64,000 nt of DNA from a gamma proteobacterium HIMB30 (GCA_000227525.2 AGIG01000008.1:31557-95556), one strand, 5' to 3'; counted from the first letter of the stretch, positions 54,318-64,000 are shown. Notes: generated from the sequence alone by a model not told the origin. A program made the numbers and translations.

Positions 54318-56670
54318 CGAGCAGCAGTGCTTCCACTGTGGAGAGATCTGCCCCGCCGATGACACCCTTTACCGTCACATCGACGGACTCGAACAACCCT
54401 TGTGCTGCCATGGCTGTGCTGGCGCGGTTGACTGGATCCAATCACAAGGCCTCGCCTTGTTCTATCAATACCGAGATACCACCGCACCGAAACCTGAGCA
54501 ACAGACCCATTGGTCGCTGTTTGACAATCAGGAATTTTTGGCACAACACACCATCATGCTCGGTGAGGATGTCCGGGAAATCGAACTATCGATCCCTCAA
54601 ATTCGTTGTGCCGCCTGCACATGGCTACTCGAACGGGTCCTGACGTCAACACCAGGCGTGATTGCAAGCCATGCGCATTTAGGACGTCGAACACTCACCA
54701 TTCGATGGAATCACCACCAGGCAAGCCTTGCGTTAATCCTTGCACAGCTCGATCAACTCGGTTACACAGCCACAATACTGACTGACGAATCTGCGTTTCA
54801 GACACGCAAGATTGAGCGACGACAATTCATCAAGCGCATCGGTGTCGCCGCACTTGGCGCGATGCAGGTCATGATGGTCGCCACCGCGCTTTATGTGGGC
54901 GATGCATCCTTTATCGATCAGGATCAACGAAACTTTCTCCGTTGGGTTTCCCTTCTGATGTCAATCCCAGTCATGCTGTATTCGGCGCAACCATTTTTTG
55001 CCGGCGCGATGCGTGATCTTCGCAATCGACATTTAGGAATGGATTGCCCAGTCGCGCTTGCACTCACGCTGGCTTGGGTTGCCTCGATCATCGCGACGAT
55101 GACAGGGGTCGGAGATGTATATTTCGACTCGGTCGCGATGTTTACCTTATTCCTTCTCACTGGCCGATTCCTGGAGCTCAAAGCTCGACATCAGGTCTTG
55201 GATACGCCGGTCGAGGCTCGACCCATGCCAATAACACTCGCAAGGTCTCGAGAGGATGGTCAGTTTGAGCAAGTGCCAGTTTCCGCGTTAAAGCCTGGCG
55301 ACCAGATTCAACTGGGTGCAGGCCAGCAATCGCCTGTCGATCTGACATTGCTTTCGCACTCAGCATCCGTCGACACTCAAGCACTGACCGGGGAATTTGA
55401 ACCCACGACGATCCATCAAGGGGACGAAATTCTCGCGGGTTCAGTGAATGGTTCGAGCGTTATCGAGGGTCAGGTTCTGCGCATCGGAAAAAATGCGTTT
55501 CTTGGTCGTTTAGAGCATCTCGCAAGACAAGCAGAGACTGTTGAGACACCTGAAACCCGTTGGATCGAACCATTGATTCGCTGGTTTATCGCGTCAGTCA
55601 TGACGCTGTCATTGGTCACTTATGTGGTCTGGTGGTCCACCGATCCCGAACTCGCATTCGAATATGCGCTCTCAGTGTTGGTCGTCACCTGTCCATGCGC
55701 GTTATCACTCGCAATCCCGACGGCATGGACAGTCACTATTCGCCGTTTGAGACGCATGGGTATCCTGCTATTGAATCCGAATCATTTACTTGCGTTTGCA
55801 CAAGCAAAACACTGGCTATTCGATAAGACTGGCACACTCACTGAAGGTCAGTTTCAACGGCTTGCCGTCAATCCATTGGCAGATATCGATACACAGTTCG
55901 CGCTCTCAATTCTCAGTGGACTCGAACAGGGAACCGCGCATCCAATTGCGCGCGCGTTTAACGATATCGAACCTCTCCACATCGACAATATTGAACACAT
56001 ACCAGGGCAGGGAATTCGTGGACACTACAAAGGCAAAGACTATGAAGTCCGTCAATCGCGCCCTGACGAGATGAATGCAGAGTTTTCCAATGCCTTGCAA
56101 GTCACCCTCGTCTGCCAGAACACACCGCTGTTAAACGTTGCGCTTGATGACACCATCCGTCTGGATGCCGCTGATACCCTCAAACAATTGATGGATCAAG
56201 GAATCAAGATCTCGTTAATCAGCGGCGATCGTTACGAACGAGTAAAAGCTGTTGCTGACACGCTCAGCATCCAAGATGCGGTCGGGCAGCTCCGCCCGGA
56301 TGACAAGCTCGCATACTTAAACCAAGTTTGCGAGTCATCGGTGATGGTTGGTGATGGCTTAAACGACGCTCCCGTTCTCGCTGCCGCCAATGGCAGCGTG
56401 ACCTTTACACAGGCCTCTGATCTGACGCGGCTCTCCGCCGGAGCGGTGCTACTATCCACCGACCTGAATAGCTTGATCCGACTGCGAGAAACAGCGCGAA
56501 AAACAACGCAAATTATCCGTCAGAGCTTGTTCTGGGTTTTAGTCTACAACGTGATCGCGGTACCCTTCGCCATGGCGGGATTTATCCCACCATGGCTTGC
56601 GGCCATCGGTATGTCAGCATCAAGCCTGTTTGTTATCACTAACGCATTGAGGCTCAACCGGATTCCATGA
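54307..56670 (+). CDS. ccoI: Copper P1B-type ATPase for cbb3 assembly
   Basis: 787-residue copper exporter that supplies copper for the oxidase. A Cys-rich N terminus (QQCFHCGEICPADD, PLCCHGCAGAV), an HMA domain with IRCAACTWLLERVL, the membrane metal site CPCALSLAIPTAW, the phosphorylation site DKTGTLTEG, and GDGLNDAPVLAAAN. The start is a TTG inside ccoH (11-base overlap); there is no ATG before the metal-binding region. Confidence 0.96.
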   Translation: MPPNEQQCFHCGEICPADDTLYRHIDGLEQPLCCHGCAGAVDWIQSQGLALFYQYRDTTAPKPEQQTHWSLFDNQEFLAQHTIMLGEDVREIELSIPQIRCAACTWLLERVLTSTPGVIASHAHLGRRTLTIRWNHHQASLALILAQLDQLGYTATILTDESAFQTRKIERRQFIKRIGVAALGAMQVMMVATALYVGDASFIDQDQRNFLRWVSLLMSIPVMLYSAQPFFAGAMRDLRNRHLGMDCPVALALTLAWVASIIATMTGVGDVYFDSVAMFTLFLLTGRFLELKARHQVLDTPVEARPMPITLARSREDGQFEQVPVSALKPGDQIQLGAGQQSPVDLTLLSHSASVDTQALTGEFEPTTIHQGDEILAGSVNGSSVIEGQVLRIGKNAFLGRLEHLARQAETVETPETRWIEPLIRWFIASVMTLSLVTYVVWWSTDPELAFEYALSVLVVTCPCALSLAIPTAWTVTIRRLRRMGILLLNPNHLLAFAQAKHWLFDKTGTLTEGQFQRLAVNPLADIDTQFALSILSGLEQGTAHPIARAFNDIEPLHIDNIEHIPGQGIRGHYKGKDYEVRQSRPDEMNAEFSNALQVTLVCQNTPLLNVALDDTIRLDAADTLKQLMDQGIKISLISGDRYERVKAVADTLSIQDAVGQLRPDDKLAYLNQVCESSVMVGDGLNDAPVLAAANGSVTFTQASDLTRLSAGAVLLSTDLNSLIRLRETARKTTQIIRQSLFWVLVYNVIAVPFAMAGFIPPWLAAIGMSASSLFVITNALRLNRIP

Positions 56671-56864
56671 ATGCCATCTATGCTCTGATCCCGTTGTCAT
56701 TCATCTTATTGACGCTCGCAATTTGGGCCTTTAACTGGGCTGTAAAGAGTAAGCAGTTTGACGATTTGGAACGACCCGGTTCCGATATTCTGTTTGACGA
56801 CGATGATGAATTGCATGAGCGTGCAATCGAAGCCGAGCGTCAGCGACGCAAATCACATGATTGA
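56667..56864 (+). CDS. ccoS: cbb3 oxidase maturation protein CcoS
   Basis: 65-residue single-helix protein (MNAIYALIPLSFILLTLAIW), then the typical FDDLERPGSDILFDDD. Needed for cofactor insertion into CcoN in other bacteria. It overlaps ccoI by four bases. Confidence 0.93.
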   Translation: MNAIYALIPLSFILLTLAIWAFNWAVKSKQFDDLERPGSDILFDDDDELHERAIEAERQRRKSHD

Positions 56865-57552
56865 CCAACTCTGTACCGATCCAGTGGGAGCCGGTGCCGC
56901 TTTTCTGATCGGATTATTTGGCTCGGCACATTGCTTGGTCATGTGCGGTGGAATTACCGCAGCCTTTAGTCTGTCGATCCCTGAAAAAGACCGCCAAGGC
57001 ATTCGCTTCTGGACACTGATGATGAGCGCCTCATTCGGCCGGGTCATCTCGTACACAATGCTCGGCGTCCTATTTGGCCTCCTCGGCGGATGGCTTCGTG
57101 GTGATCACGAAACCTTCATTATACTTTTCAGGGCCTTCGCGGGTATCGTTTTAATACTCATGGGTCTCTGGATCAGTTCTGTTTGGCGAGGTATTCAAGT
57201 CATCGAACAACTCGGTGATCGAAGTATCACCCCGCTTGTACAAAAGCTTCGATCTAAGGCGTCTCCGGATACCTTGGGACGTGCATTTCAGTATGGACTG
57301 GCTTGGGGTTTCTTACCTTGTGGCTTGGTGTATTCAGCACTTCTATGGTCGGCATCGACAGCCCATGCAGGCCAAGCCAGTATTCAAATGTTTTTATTTG
57401 GACTCGGCACCTTGCCAGGAATATTGGGCGCAGGCTACTTAAGTGCACATGTCAGCTTTGCGTTGAAGAGCCGCCTATTTCGACAGATGTCAGGCGCACT
57501 GGTCATTGTTTATGGCGTTTGGACGATCGCACCACTTGTTTGGATAATCTGA
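56857..57552 (+). CDS. TauE/SafE/UreH-like membrane protein of the cco cluster
   Basis: 231-residue membrane protein with about six helices. [19 protein letters not shown] near the N terminus and [19 protein letters not shown] in the second half, each with a cysteine, are typical of the UreH/DsbD-transmembrane-like group often found after ccoS. A role in metal or thiol supply for oxidase assembly is inference. The ATG at 56857 overlaps the ccoS stop. The 3' end overlaps the convergent ttcA gene by 43 bases. Confidence 0.85.
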   Translation: MIDQLCTDPVGAGAAFLIGLFGSAHCLVMCGGITAAFSLSIPEKDRQGIRFWTLMMSASFGRVISYTMLGVLFGLLGGWLRGDHETFIILFRAFAGIVLILMGLWISSVWRGIQVIEQLGDRSITPLVQKLRSKASPDTLGRAFQYGLAWGFLPCGLVYSALLWSASTAHAGQASIQMFLFGLGTLPGILGAGYLSAHVSFALKSRLFRQMSGALVIVYGVWTIAPLVWII

Positions 57553-58457
57553 TTAGCATCCGATCGCTCCTCAACCCATGGGTTCAGTTCCGCTTCAGCC
57601 AATGCATCTCGAATCTCAGAGGCTTCATCCAATGGATTGTCACGCCGATAAGTCAGCAGATCATCTGGACTTGGACTGTCAAATGAATGCAGTTCCGTAT
57701 CCATCAAGTGTGATGGCACGACGTTCTGCAAACCACGAAATAAATTCTCAACGCGGCTTGGGTAGCGTTTTTCCCAATCTGCAATCATCGCCTTAATCTC
57801 AGCACGCTTGAGATTTGGCTGCGAGCCACAAAGGTTGCATGGAATGATGGGGTAGCCTTGATCCTCAGCAAACTGCGCTAAATCAGATTCTTTACAGTAC
57901 GCCAGTGGCCGAATGACAACATATCGCCCATCATCTGAGACCAGCTTAGGTGGCATCGTTTTCATTTTCGATCCGAAAAATAAATTCAGAAAGAGGGTCT
58001 CAACAATGTCATCCCGATGATGTCCTAACGCAATTTTGGTCACACCATTGGCTTCCGCAAATCCATAAAGTGTTCCGCGTCGGAGGCGTGAACACAACGC
58101 GCAGGTCGTTTTTCCTTCAGGAACAACTCGTTTGACCGTTGAGTAGGTGTTGCGTTCGATGACATAAAACGGAATCTCTTTCGTGGCCATGTAATCTGGC
58201 AACACATGTTCCGGAAATCCCGGTTGCTTTTGATCGAGATTAACGGCAATCAAATCGAACGAAACCGGCGCTGACTTCCTCAACGAGATCAACATATCGA
58301 GTAACGCATAACTGTCCTTACCGCCAGACAGGCACACCATCACCTTATCGCCCTCTTCGATCATTCGATAGTCACCTATCGCCTGACCTGTGAGGCGTCT
58401 CAATCGTTGTTGGCGTTTTGCTCTCTCAAACGCCTTTTGATCGTTTGATCGTGTCAT
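57510..58457 (-). CDS. ttcA: tRNA 2-thiocytidine(32) synthetase TtcA
   Basis: 315-residue ATP- and iron-sulfur-dependent tRNA thiolase. PP-loop [14 protein letters not shown], conserved [13 protein letters not shown] and [12 protein letters not shown] cysteine pairs. Its start overlaps the exonuclease stop by four bases. Confidence 0.95.
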   Translation of the reverse strand: MTRSNDQKAFERAKRQQRLRRLTGQAIGDYRMIEEGDKVMVCLSGGKDSYALLDMLISLRKSAPVSFDLIAVNLDQKQPGFPEHVLPDYMATKEIPFYVIERNTYSTVKRVVPEGKTTCALCSRLRRGTLYGFAEANGVTKIALGHHRDDIVETLFLNLFFGSKMKTMPPKLVSDDGRYVVIRPLAYCKESDLAQFAEDQGYPIIPCNLCGSQPNLKRAEIKAMIADWEKRYPSRVENLFRGLQNVVPSHLMDTELHSFDSPSPDDLLTYRRDNPLDEASEIRDALAEAELNPWVEERSDANQIIQTSGAIVQTP

Positions 58458-59065
58458 CGGCCGCGCTTCAATTTGACGTAGGCCGTCGCCACTGTTGTCG
58501 CATCACCCAGAGCGGTGTGTCGTCCAAACGTCGGGATACCAAGATCATCGATAATCTCTTCAAATCCGAGGTGCGGGACGGTATCAGGACGCTTAGCCAC
58601 GACTGATTTTCGATAAACTTCAGCAAATTCAATCATTTGGTTTGGCAATGAAAACCCCAATAACGGCCTGGTGTAGCGATCCAAAAATTTGAAATCGAAT
58701 TGAATATTGTAACCGAGGATCGGGCGATTTCCGATAAATTCGATCATCGCCATCATGGCTGTCTCGATTGGAACCCCATCATTGAGATCAACTTTTCTGA
58801 TTCGGTGTACGCGAATCGCATCCTCGGACAACCATTCGCCATGATCAATCATGGCCTCAAACGCATCACCGGTCTTGATCTTGTTCCCATCAATTTTGAC
58901 GGCAGCAATCGACACAATATGATCATTTTTGGTATCCAGACCGGTCATCTCACAATCGAGCGAAACAATTTCGGAACCGGCGTAAGGTTCGAACAATCCT
59001 TTCAAGTCGGAATCCCGGTTTTTAAATCGATTGGCCAAGCGCTTAAGCGTTCGCGTGAGCATCAT
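58454..59065 (-). CDS. DEDDh 3'-5' exonuclease (DnaQ-like)
   Basis: 203 residues with the exonuclease motifs [11 protein letters not shown] (Exo I), [11 protein letters not shown] (Exo II) and [15 protein letters not shown] (Exo III, His and Asp). A stand-alone DnaQ-fold nuclease. In many gammaproteobacteria it accompanies the cNMP/CBS/DUF294 gene next to the acetate-switch locus, as here, with a one-base overlap (TAATG). Confidence 0.88.
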   Translation of the reverse strand: MMLTRTLKRLANRFKNRDSDLKGLFEPYAGSEIVSLDCEMTGLDTKNDHIVSIAAVKIDGNKIKTGDAFEAMIDHGEWLSEDAIRVHRIRKVDLNDGVPIETAMMAMIEFIGNRPILGYNIQFDFKFLDRYTRPLLGFSLPNQMIEFAEVYRKSVVAKRPDTVPHLGFEEIIDDLGIPTFGRHTALGDATTVATAYVKLKRGR

Positions 59066-60918
59066 TAACCCCGGATATGGAGTTCAAGAGCTAACCACTC
59101 TTTAAACTCTTTAATGACGTGCAGTGCCTCGCGTAACAGATCGCGGTCCAAACGATTCAAGTTCCTCACTTGAATCCTGTTATGTGTCACTTTCGAGCCA
59201 TCATCGGTGCCCGCTTGCTCGAGTTGCTCAAGTTGCGTCTCGAGACGTAACTGCATAAAGAGTGAGAGTGCGCTTTCAAGATTACGGCCCAATCGCTCAT
59301 GGATCGCACCCTTCTCAATCAATTCCTCGATGCGCCGATAGGTATTGGTTTGACGACACCGATATTTCAGAGCCAGCGCTCGCACACCGTGCACCAGCGG
59401 GAAGATCCCACCTTTCTTAATATCCAGACCTTCTGAGTCCTTTTTCACGTTACCGAAGAGTGTTAACGGAACACCAAAATTCATCACCGACTGACCAAAA
59501 TGCGCGAGAAAAATATCATTGCCGCGTAGATTTTCGTGGGCCCATAACGACATTTCTTCAAACAGTTTTTTGTTCCCAGCAACAAAATGCCCGTCCAGTG
59601 AGATCGCCATTTTCATCTGTGTCTCTTCGGACATATCAATGGTCCAAGTTTTCATTGTACGCTTCCACCCAGAGACGGTTAAAGACCATTCCGGATTACT
59701 GACCATGATGTTCCCGGGGCAACGCGGAAACCCAATTGCGATCAAATCCTCGGTGAATTGATCAAGGAGTCTTGTTCGCTCCTTATCATCCCAATCAAAG
59801 CTGTCTGCAATAATCAACGCATTGTCTTGATCTGTTTTGACAATCTGCTCCCATCGACCTTCGGAGCCAAGCACTGTCAATGCTGTATTTTCTAAAACAT
59901 GAGTCGGCATCGTGATTTCATAAAGCTTTGCCACCAAACGACCATTGAGCGCAGCCAACAGCTCCATCATGAACCGGATTTTGACACCCTTGGCGTTGAG
60001 TGTCCGGATCAGTGCATTCAGCACCTTTGAGGCTTGAGTCAGCTCATCGACACTTGTCGCCTTCTCTATTTGGACACCCATCAGATGGGTCTGACCCGTG
60101 AGATAACTCAAGATATCGGTGAGCTCACTGACACCGATGATCTCATCCTCATGAGTCAAAACCACGTGCTTGATGTGCTTTCTGGTCATCAAAATCAGCG
60201 CATTGAAAAGGAAGTCATCGGCCTCACAGGTGATCAACTCAGGGGTTGCCAGACCACCGACTTGGCAAGCAGGAGTTTTGCCCTCGATAGCCAGTGCATC
60301 CAAGAGATCAGTTCTCGTCACGAGAGCATAGTTGGACTGACACTCGTCACAATCGACCAACAGACAATCAATATGGCTCTGCCGCATTTGATTAACAGCT
60401 TCTGCAATCGATAGGGACGGAGGGACGATCACAGGTTGACGCAATACCGAGTCGCGAATACGGACCAAGCTGAAATCATCACCACCTTGAGGCACACTCA
60501 GCCGACTTCGCTGCTTCTCCATGGTCGCAAGGCCCTCATGGAAGAAATGTCGGAACTCGGGGTTATCATGAACTAAATCGAGGAAAGTCTCTGCTGGCAC
60601 CAAATGACAAATACACTCCTCGAATGCCTGATATTTGTCTTTGGCACGGCCTTTTAAAACAGCCAATGATCCAAACAGATCGCCTTCTGAATACTGCGCG
60701 ACACGTTGCGCATCGCGGTCGCCCTCGATCGTCTCGTCATACTCCTCAACCTGGCCTTTGATAATGATGTAAATACCCTCGGGCGATCCACCTGCTGGAA
60801 TGATGTCTTTGCCGGCATCAAAATAAGCGATAGAGAGACTATGCTTGAGGATCTCGAGCTCATGCTCACTCAATAAATCAAACGGCGGAATGTCTGTATT
60901 GAGTACTTCACTGACCAT
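59065..60918 (-). CDS. Cyclic-nucleotide-binding / CBS / DUF294 nucleotidyltransferase protein
   Basis: 617 residues. A cyclic-nucleotide-binding domain (about 20-135), two CBS repeats (about 150-275), and a DUF294 nucleotidyltransferase-like domain with VLGSEGRWEQIVKTDQDNALI, plus a helical C-terminal domain. It is a putative signal-controlled nucleotidyltransferase. Start chosen at 60918, after AAGGA eight bases upstream; an ATG 12 codons earlier lies just behind the terminator and has no ribosome site. Confidence 0.88.
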   Translation of the reverse strand: MVSEVLNTDIPPFDLLSEHELEILKHSLSIAYFDAGKDIIPAGGSPEGIYIIIKGQVEEYDETIEGDRDAQRVAQYSEGDLFGSLAVLKGRAKDKYQAFEECICHLVPAETFLDLVHDNPEFRHFFHEGLATMEKQRSRLSVPQGGDDFSLVRIRDSVLRQPVIVPPSLSIAEAVNQMRQSHIDCLLVDCDECQSNYALVTRTDLLDALAIEGKTPACQVGGLATPELITCEADDFLFNALILMTRKHIKHVVLTHEDEIIGVSELTDILSYLTGQTHLMGVQIEKATSVDELTQASKVLNALIRTLNAKGVKIRFMMELLAALNGRLVAKLYEITMPTHVLENTALTVLGSEGRWEQIVKTDQDNALIIADSFDWDDKERTRLLDQFTEDLIAIGFPRCPGNIMVSNPEWSLTVSGWKRTMKTWTIDMSEETQMKMAISLDGHFVAGNKKLFEEMSLWAHENLRGNDIFLAHFGQSVMNFGVPLTLFGNVKKDSEGLDIKKGGIFPLVHGVRALALKYRCRQTNTYRRIEELIEKGAIHERLGRNLESALSLFMQLRLETQLEQLEQAGTDDGSKVTHNRIQVRNLNRLDRDLLREALHVIKEFKEWLALELHIRG

Positions 60919-60954
60919 ACCTGTCATCCTTAATTCCAACTCTCGATGATCCAT

Positions 60955-60978
60955 AAAAAAGGGCGCCCAAAGGCGCCC
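60955..60978 (-). terminator. Intrinsic terminator of the actP operon
   Basis: On the minus strand GGGCGCC, TTTG, GGCGCCC, then T6: a seven-pair GC-rich stem with an ideal T tract, 33 bases past the actP stop. Confidence 0.92.
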
Positions 60979-61010
60979 TTCTTCAGTTGATGTGACCGAA
61001 GTCTCAACGA

Positions 61011-62933
61011 TTAGTGTGCTGAGGCAGCACCCGCACCACGTGGGATACGAATGTTCTCAACCATCTCCTGGATTTCAACAGGAGGAGCGGCTGTTGCACG
61101 TGAGACGAAGTAGGCAACCACAAAATGGAGCGCCATACCGATTGTACCGATACCAGTCGCCTTGATGCCGAACATCGTAAAGGTACCAGACTTGTCAACG
61201 AACACATTCAGAACAATGTAGATGAATGTGAATGCAAGACCAACAGCCATACCAGCAATCGCACCTTCCTTATTCATCCGCTTATCAAAGATTCCGTTGA
61301 TGATCACAGGGAAGAATGAGGCCGCAGCGAGACCAAATGCAAATGCAACAACCTGTGCGACAAACGCAGGTGGATTGATGCCCAGATAACCAGCAACACC
61401 AATTGCAACCGCGGCAGCCACACGTGCAGCCATCAATTCCTGACCGTCGGTCAGTTTTGATTTTCCAGTCGCTTCATCCTTGTAAATCACGCGACCCAGA
61501 AGGTCGTGAGAAATCGATGAAGAAATGACAAGCAGAAGACCTGCCGCAGTCGACAGCGCTGCTGCCAAACCACCAGCTGCAACCAATGCAATGACCCAGT
61601 TCGGTAGCGACGCAATCTCTGGGTTTGCCAGAACGATGATGTCGCGGTCGAAGTACACTTCGTTTTCAATGGCCTGTCCTGCTGGAGCTGCAACGACTTC
61701 ATTGGTCAATAAACGCTCGCCGTTTGGACCACGCTTGTCGCCATCAAATGCAGGCTTACCCTTGAATGCGGCACCATTGGCAATCTGAATCTTGCCGTCG
61801 CCGTTCTTGTCCATCCATGCCAGAAGTCCTGAATTTTCCCAAGTCTTGAACCACTGACCCGCACAATCCACACGTGCAGCATCGACTGCTGGGTTGTCTT
61901 GTGCAGCCGCTAAGGCCGAAGCTTGAGTCGCAGAACATTCCTGAGTCCACGCGGCGTACTCAATATTCTGCGTGTTCTTGATCAGGTTCAAACGAGCAAA
62001 CGCACCAACTGCTGGACAAACGGTGTACAGAATCGCGATGAAGAGCAGTGCCCAACCCGCAGAAATACGCGCATCACGGACTGTTGGGACAGTGAAGAAG
62101 CGAACGATTACGTGTGGAAGACCCGCAGTACCGCACATCAGAGCGACAGTCAGAAGGAACGTATTCCAAACGCCTGCACGACCCTCAGTGTATGCAATCG
62201 AGAATCCAAGATCCTTGAACGACTGATCCAGCGCATGCAACACATAGGTGCCTGCTGGAATCTCACGGACTCCGTTGTCAAACGCAAAGTCGATGGTTCC
62301 ACCGAATCCAAGCTGAGGCAGGAAGTCACCTGTCACCTGAAGCGACAAGAAGATTGCGGGAATCGTGTATGCCACGATCAAGACACAATATTGAGCGACC
62401 TGCGTGTAGGTGATCCCCTTCATCCCACCAAGAACGGCGTAGATGAAAACAATACCCATTCCAATGACAACACCTGTATTGATGTCAACCTGGAGGAAAC
62501 GAGAGAACACGATACCAACGCCACGCATCTGACCTGCGACGTAGGTGAATGATACGAAGATCACACACACAACAGCGACAGTTCGTGCAACGTCAGAGTA
62601 ATAACGATCACCAACGAAGTCAGGCACCGTGAACTTACCAAACTTGCGGAGGTAAGGAGCGAGTAGCATTGCTAGCAAGACATAACCACCTGTCCAACCC
62701 ATCAAGTAAGCACCTGAGTCACGGCCGAGCAAAGAAACGATCCCTGCCAAAGAGATGAAAGATGCTGCAGACATCCAGTCAGCTGCCGTCGCCATCCCGT
62801 TTGCAACTGGATGGACGCCACCGCCTGCAACGTAAAATTCTGAAGTAGATCCAGCTTTCGACCAGATCGCGATCCCGATGTAGAGCGCAAATGAGGCGCC
62901 GACAAACAGGTAAATCAAGCTTTGAAGTTCCAT
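61011..62933 (-). CDS. actP: Cation/acetate symporter ActP
   Basis: 640-residue sodium:solute symporter with about 13 helices. Family segments GGVHPVANGMATAADWMSAA, FVGDRYYSDVARTVA and AALSTAAGLLLVISSSISHD are present. A long polar insertion (about 320-430) in a loop contains a calcium-type EF-hand motif, DKNGDGKIQI. Acetate is the inferred substrate, from the neighbours DUF4212 and a CrbS-like kinase. Confidence 0.92.
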   Translation of the reverse strand: MELQSLIYLFVGASFALYIGIAIWSKAGSTSEFYVAGGGVHPVANGMATAADWMSAASFISLAGIVSLLGRDSGAYLMGWTGGYVLLAMLLAPYLRKFGKFTVPDFVGDRYYSDVARTVAVVCVIFVSFTYVAGQMRGVGIVFSRFLQVDINTGVVIGMGIVFIYAVLGGMKGITYTQVAQYCVLIVAYTIPAIFLSLQVTGDFLPQLGFGGTIDFAFDNGVREIPAGTYVLHALDQSFKDLGFSIAYTEGRAGVWNTFLLTVALMCGTAGLPHVIVRFFTVPTVRDARISAGWALLFIAILYTVCPAVGAFARLNLIKNTQNIEYAAWTQECSATQASALAAAQDNPAVDAARVDCAGQWFKTWENSGLLAWMDKNGDGKIQIANGAAFKGKPAFDGDKRGPNGERLLTNEVVAAPAGQAIENEVYFDRDIIVLANPEIASLPNWVIALVAAGGLAAALSTAAGLLLVISSSISHDLLGRVIYKDEATGKSKLTDGQELMAARVAAAVAIGVAGYLGINPPAFVAQVVAFAFGLAAASFFPVIINGIFDKRMNKEGAIAGMAVGLAFTFIYIVLNVFVDKSGTFTMFGIKATGIGTIGMALHFVVAYFVSRATAAPPVEIQEMVENIRIPRGAGAASAH

Positions 62934-62942
62934 GTCTGCTCC

Positions 62943-63197
62943 TTATTCGTGCACGTCGTATTTTTCATCAATAGCATTCATACGCTTTGCATAAACGAAG
63001 ATCAAAACGAGAAATACGTAAATTGATCCTTGCTGTGCAAACCAGAAGCCAAGTTTAAAACCGCCGAAAGCGATCGTATCGAGAAGATCCACGAATAGGA
63101 CCCCACAGCCATATGACACGACGAACCAAACAACCAGCAACTGCATGATTGTTCGAATGTTTTCCTGCCAGTAGGCTTGAGCTTTTTGCTCTTCCAT
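62943..63197 (-). CDS. DUF4212 symporter small subunit
   Basis: 84-residue protein with two helices (about 17-38 and 46-68) and FGGFKLGFWFAQQGSIYVFLVLIFVYA, the DUF4212 signature. It is nine bases before actP, its usual partner. Confidence 0.92.
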   Translation of the reverse strand: MEEQKAQAYWQENIRTIMQLLVVWFVVSYGCGVLFVDLLDTIAFGGFKLGFWFAQQGSIYVFLVLIFVYAKRMNAIDEKYDVHE

Positions 63198-63328
63198 GCC
63201 TCACCATCCTTGTTGTCATTCGTTAAAGTTAAAGGAAGCGATGTGGAAAATACCACCAAAAGAGACAACTCAAATCAGGACATTGGTCGTATTATATGCA
63301 TGATAGTGACTGAATCGAAGGAGCGTTC

Positions 63329-64000
63329 GTGCACATCAGTTGGCAACTCATCGTGCTGTCTTTGGCCTATGTTGGGGTCCTCTTTATCATCGCTTGGCAG
63401 GGCGACCGGAATACAGCATCGTTCGGCGGTGTCAGAGCGTCGCGCTGGGTCTATCCATTATCAATCGGCGTCTATGCAACCAGTTGGACCTACTATGGAG
63501 CTGTTGGCTCCGCGGCCGCTCATGGCTGGGAGTTCATGCCCATCTATGTTGGGCCAATTTTAGTCTTCATTTTTGGTTGGCCAATCATTTCCAAGTTTAA
63601 TGCCGTGGTTAAAACGCACCGGATCGGTTCACTCGCTGATTTTATGTCAGCGCGCTATGGACGCTCGCATTCACTCGCCGTCCTGACAACACTGGTGGCA
63701 CTCCTCGGCACCATTCCCTACATCGCCCTACAACTCAAAGCTGTCGGTCAAACATTTAACATCATGGCGGGTTCGCCAACCGGAACTGAGCCCAGCGTTT
63801 TTGACACGGCATTTTTCGCAGCAATTTTCCTCACAATATTCGCGATTCTTTTCGGAACACGTCTTCCAGGACAGCGGAGAGACAGTAATCGAGGGATGAT
63901 GATTGCGATTGCCTTCGAATCAATTGTCAAACTGATTGCTTTTGTTCTGGTTGGCTTATTTTGTACGTTTCAGCTCTTTGATGGGTTTGACCATCTATTT
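63329..64000 (+). CDS. Sensor kinase with sodium:solute-symporter-like input domain (partial; CrbS/CbrA type)
   Basis: The first 224 residues are visible: a GTG start with AAGGAG five bases upstream, then at least five helices of a symporter-like domain (SLAYVGVLFIIAWQ, PLSIGVYATSWTYYGAVGSA, THRIGSLADFMSARYGR). Proteins with this N terminus that are divergent from actP-DUF4212 are usually hybrid histidine kinases controlling acetate use. The kinase part lies beyond the window, so a plain transporter cannot be fully excluded. Confidence 0.75.
   Translation, partial: MHISWQLIVLSLAYVGVLFIIAWQGDRNTASFGGVRASRWVYPLSIGVYATSWTYYGAVGSAAAHGWEFMPIYVGPILVFIFGWPIISKFNAVVKTHRIGSLADFMSARYGRSHSLAVLTTLVALLGTIPYIALQLKAVGQTFNIMAGSPTGTEPSVFDTAFFAAIFLTIFAILFGTRLPGQRRDSNRGMMIAIAFESIVKLIAFVLVGLFCTFQLFDGFDHLF

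Overview
The window looks like a chromosomal segment of a Gammaproteobacterium, probably marine and aerobic or microaerophilic (inference). The gene orders gacA/uvrY-uvrC-pgsA, cysM-rlmD-relA-mazG-ppc and rraA-ppsA/ppsR, the cbb3 oxidase set ccoNOQP-GHIS, AcnB, CysB and the acetate-switch locus (actP-DUF4212 / CrbS-type kinase) all fit that class. I cannot name the genus from sequence alone. Gene density is high. Small RNAs and promoters are called by eye only.

Layout. (1) 1-4.84 kb, accessory: an acetamidase/formamidase with a signal peptide (cut by the left edge), an AzoR-type reductase, a tandem-thioredoxin protein with a 50-residue secreted CxC peptide upstream, a 59-residue zinc-ribbon protein, a frameshifted DUF2141 gene and a DUF2306 membrane protein. 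(2) 4.875-21.21 kb: a catabolic island bounded by a 45-bp perfect direct repeat. The right copy is the 3' part of an intact tRNA-Cys gene and the left copy is an isolated tRNA 3' fragment, the classic footprint of integration at a tRNA 3' end. No integrase is visible. The cargo is a nearly self-contained proline/hydroxyproline utilisation system: one ABC importer, the 4-hydroxyproline route (2-epimerase, D-hydroxyproline dehydrogenase, deaminase, ketoglutarate-semialdehyde dehydrogenase), two different 3-hydroxyproline dehydratases (proline-racemase fold and aconitase-X fold), a pyrroline-2-carboxylate reductase, a PutA and a GntR/FCD regulator. (3) 21.3-24.1 kb: a periplasmic rhodanese, small secreted proteins, a voltage-gated K+ channel, a possible structured RNA with a strong terminator, and tRNA-Leu(UAA). 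(4) 24.2-38.97 kb: housekeeping genes pgsA, uvrC, a GacA-like regulator with a degenerate receiver, uppP, tsaB, alr, adk, ppc, mazG, relA, rlmD, cysM, DUF1289. (5) 39.2-49.0 kb: central carbon genes gap (long form), acnB, rraA, ppsA, ppsR, then an alpha/beta hydrolase and cysB. (6) 49.05-57.55 kb: the full cbb3 cytochrome oxidase operon with its assembly genes, behind a good FNR/ANR-like site. (7) 57.5-64.0 kb: ttcA, a DEDDh exonuclease, a cNMP/CBS/DUF294 protein, actP, DUF4212, and the start of a CrbS/CbrA-type sensor kinase cut by the right edge.

How it works together. Hydroxyproline isomers entering through the island transporter should end either as 2-oxoglutarate (4-hydroxyproline branch) or as L-proline and then glutamate (3-hydroxyproline branch plus PutA). 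These feed the TCA and PEP nodes encoded further right (acnB, ppc, ppsA/ppsR), with electrons going to the cbb3 oxidase. The most notable points are the tRNA-Cys island, an apparent ATT start codon on its trans-3-hydroxyproline dehydratase, the loss of three of the four conserved phosphorylation-pocket positions compared in the GacA-like regulator, and the CxC peptide/tandem-thioredoxin pair.
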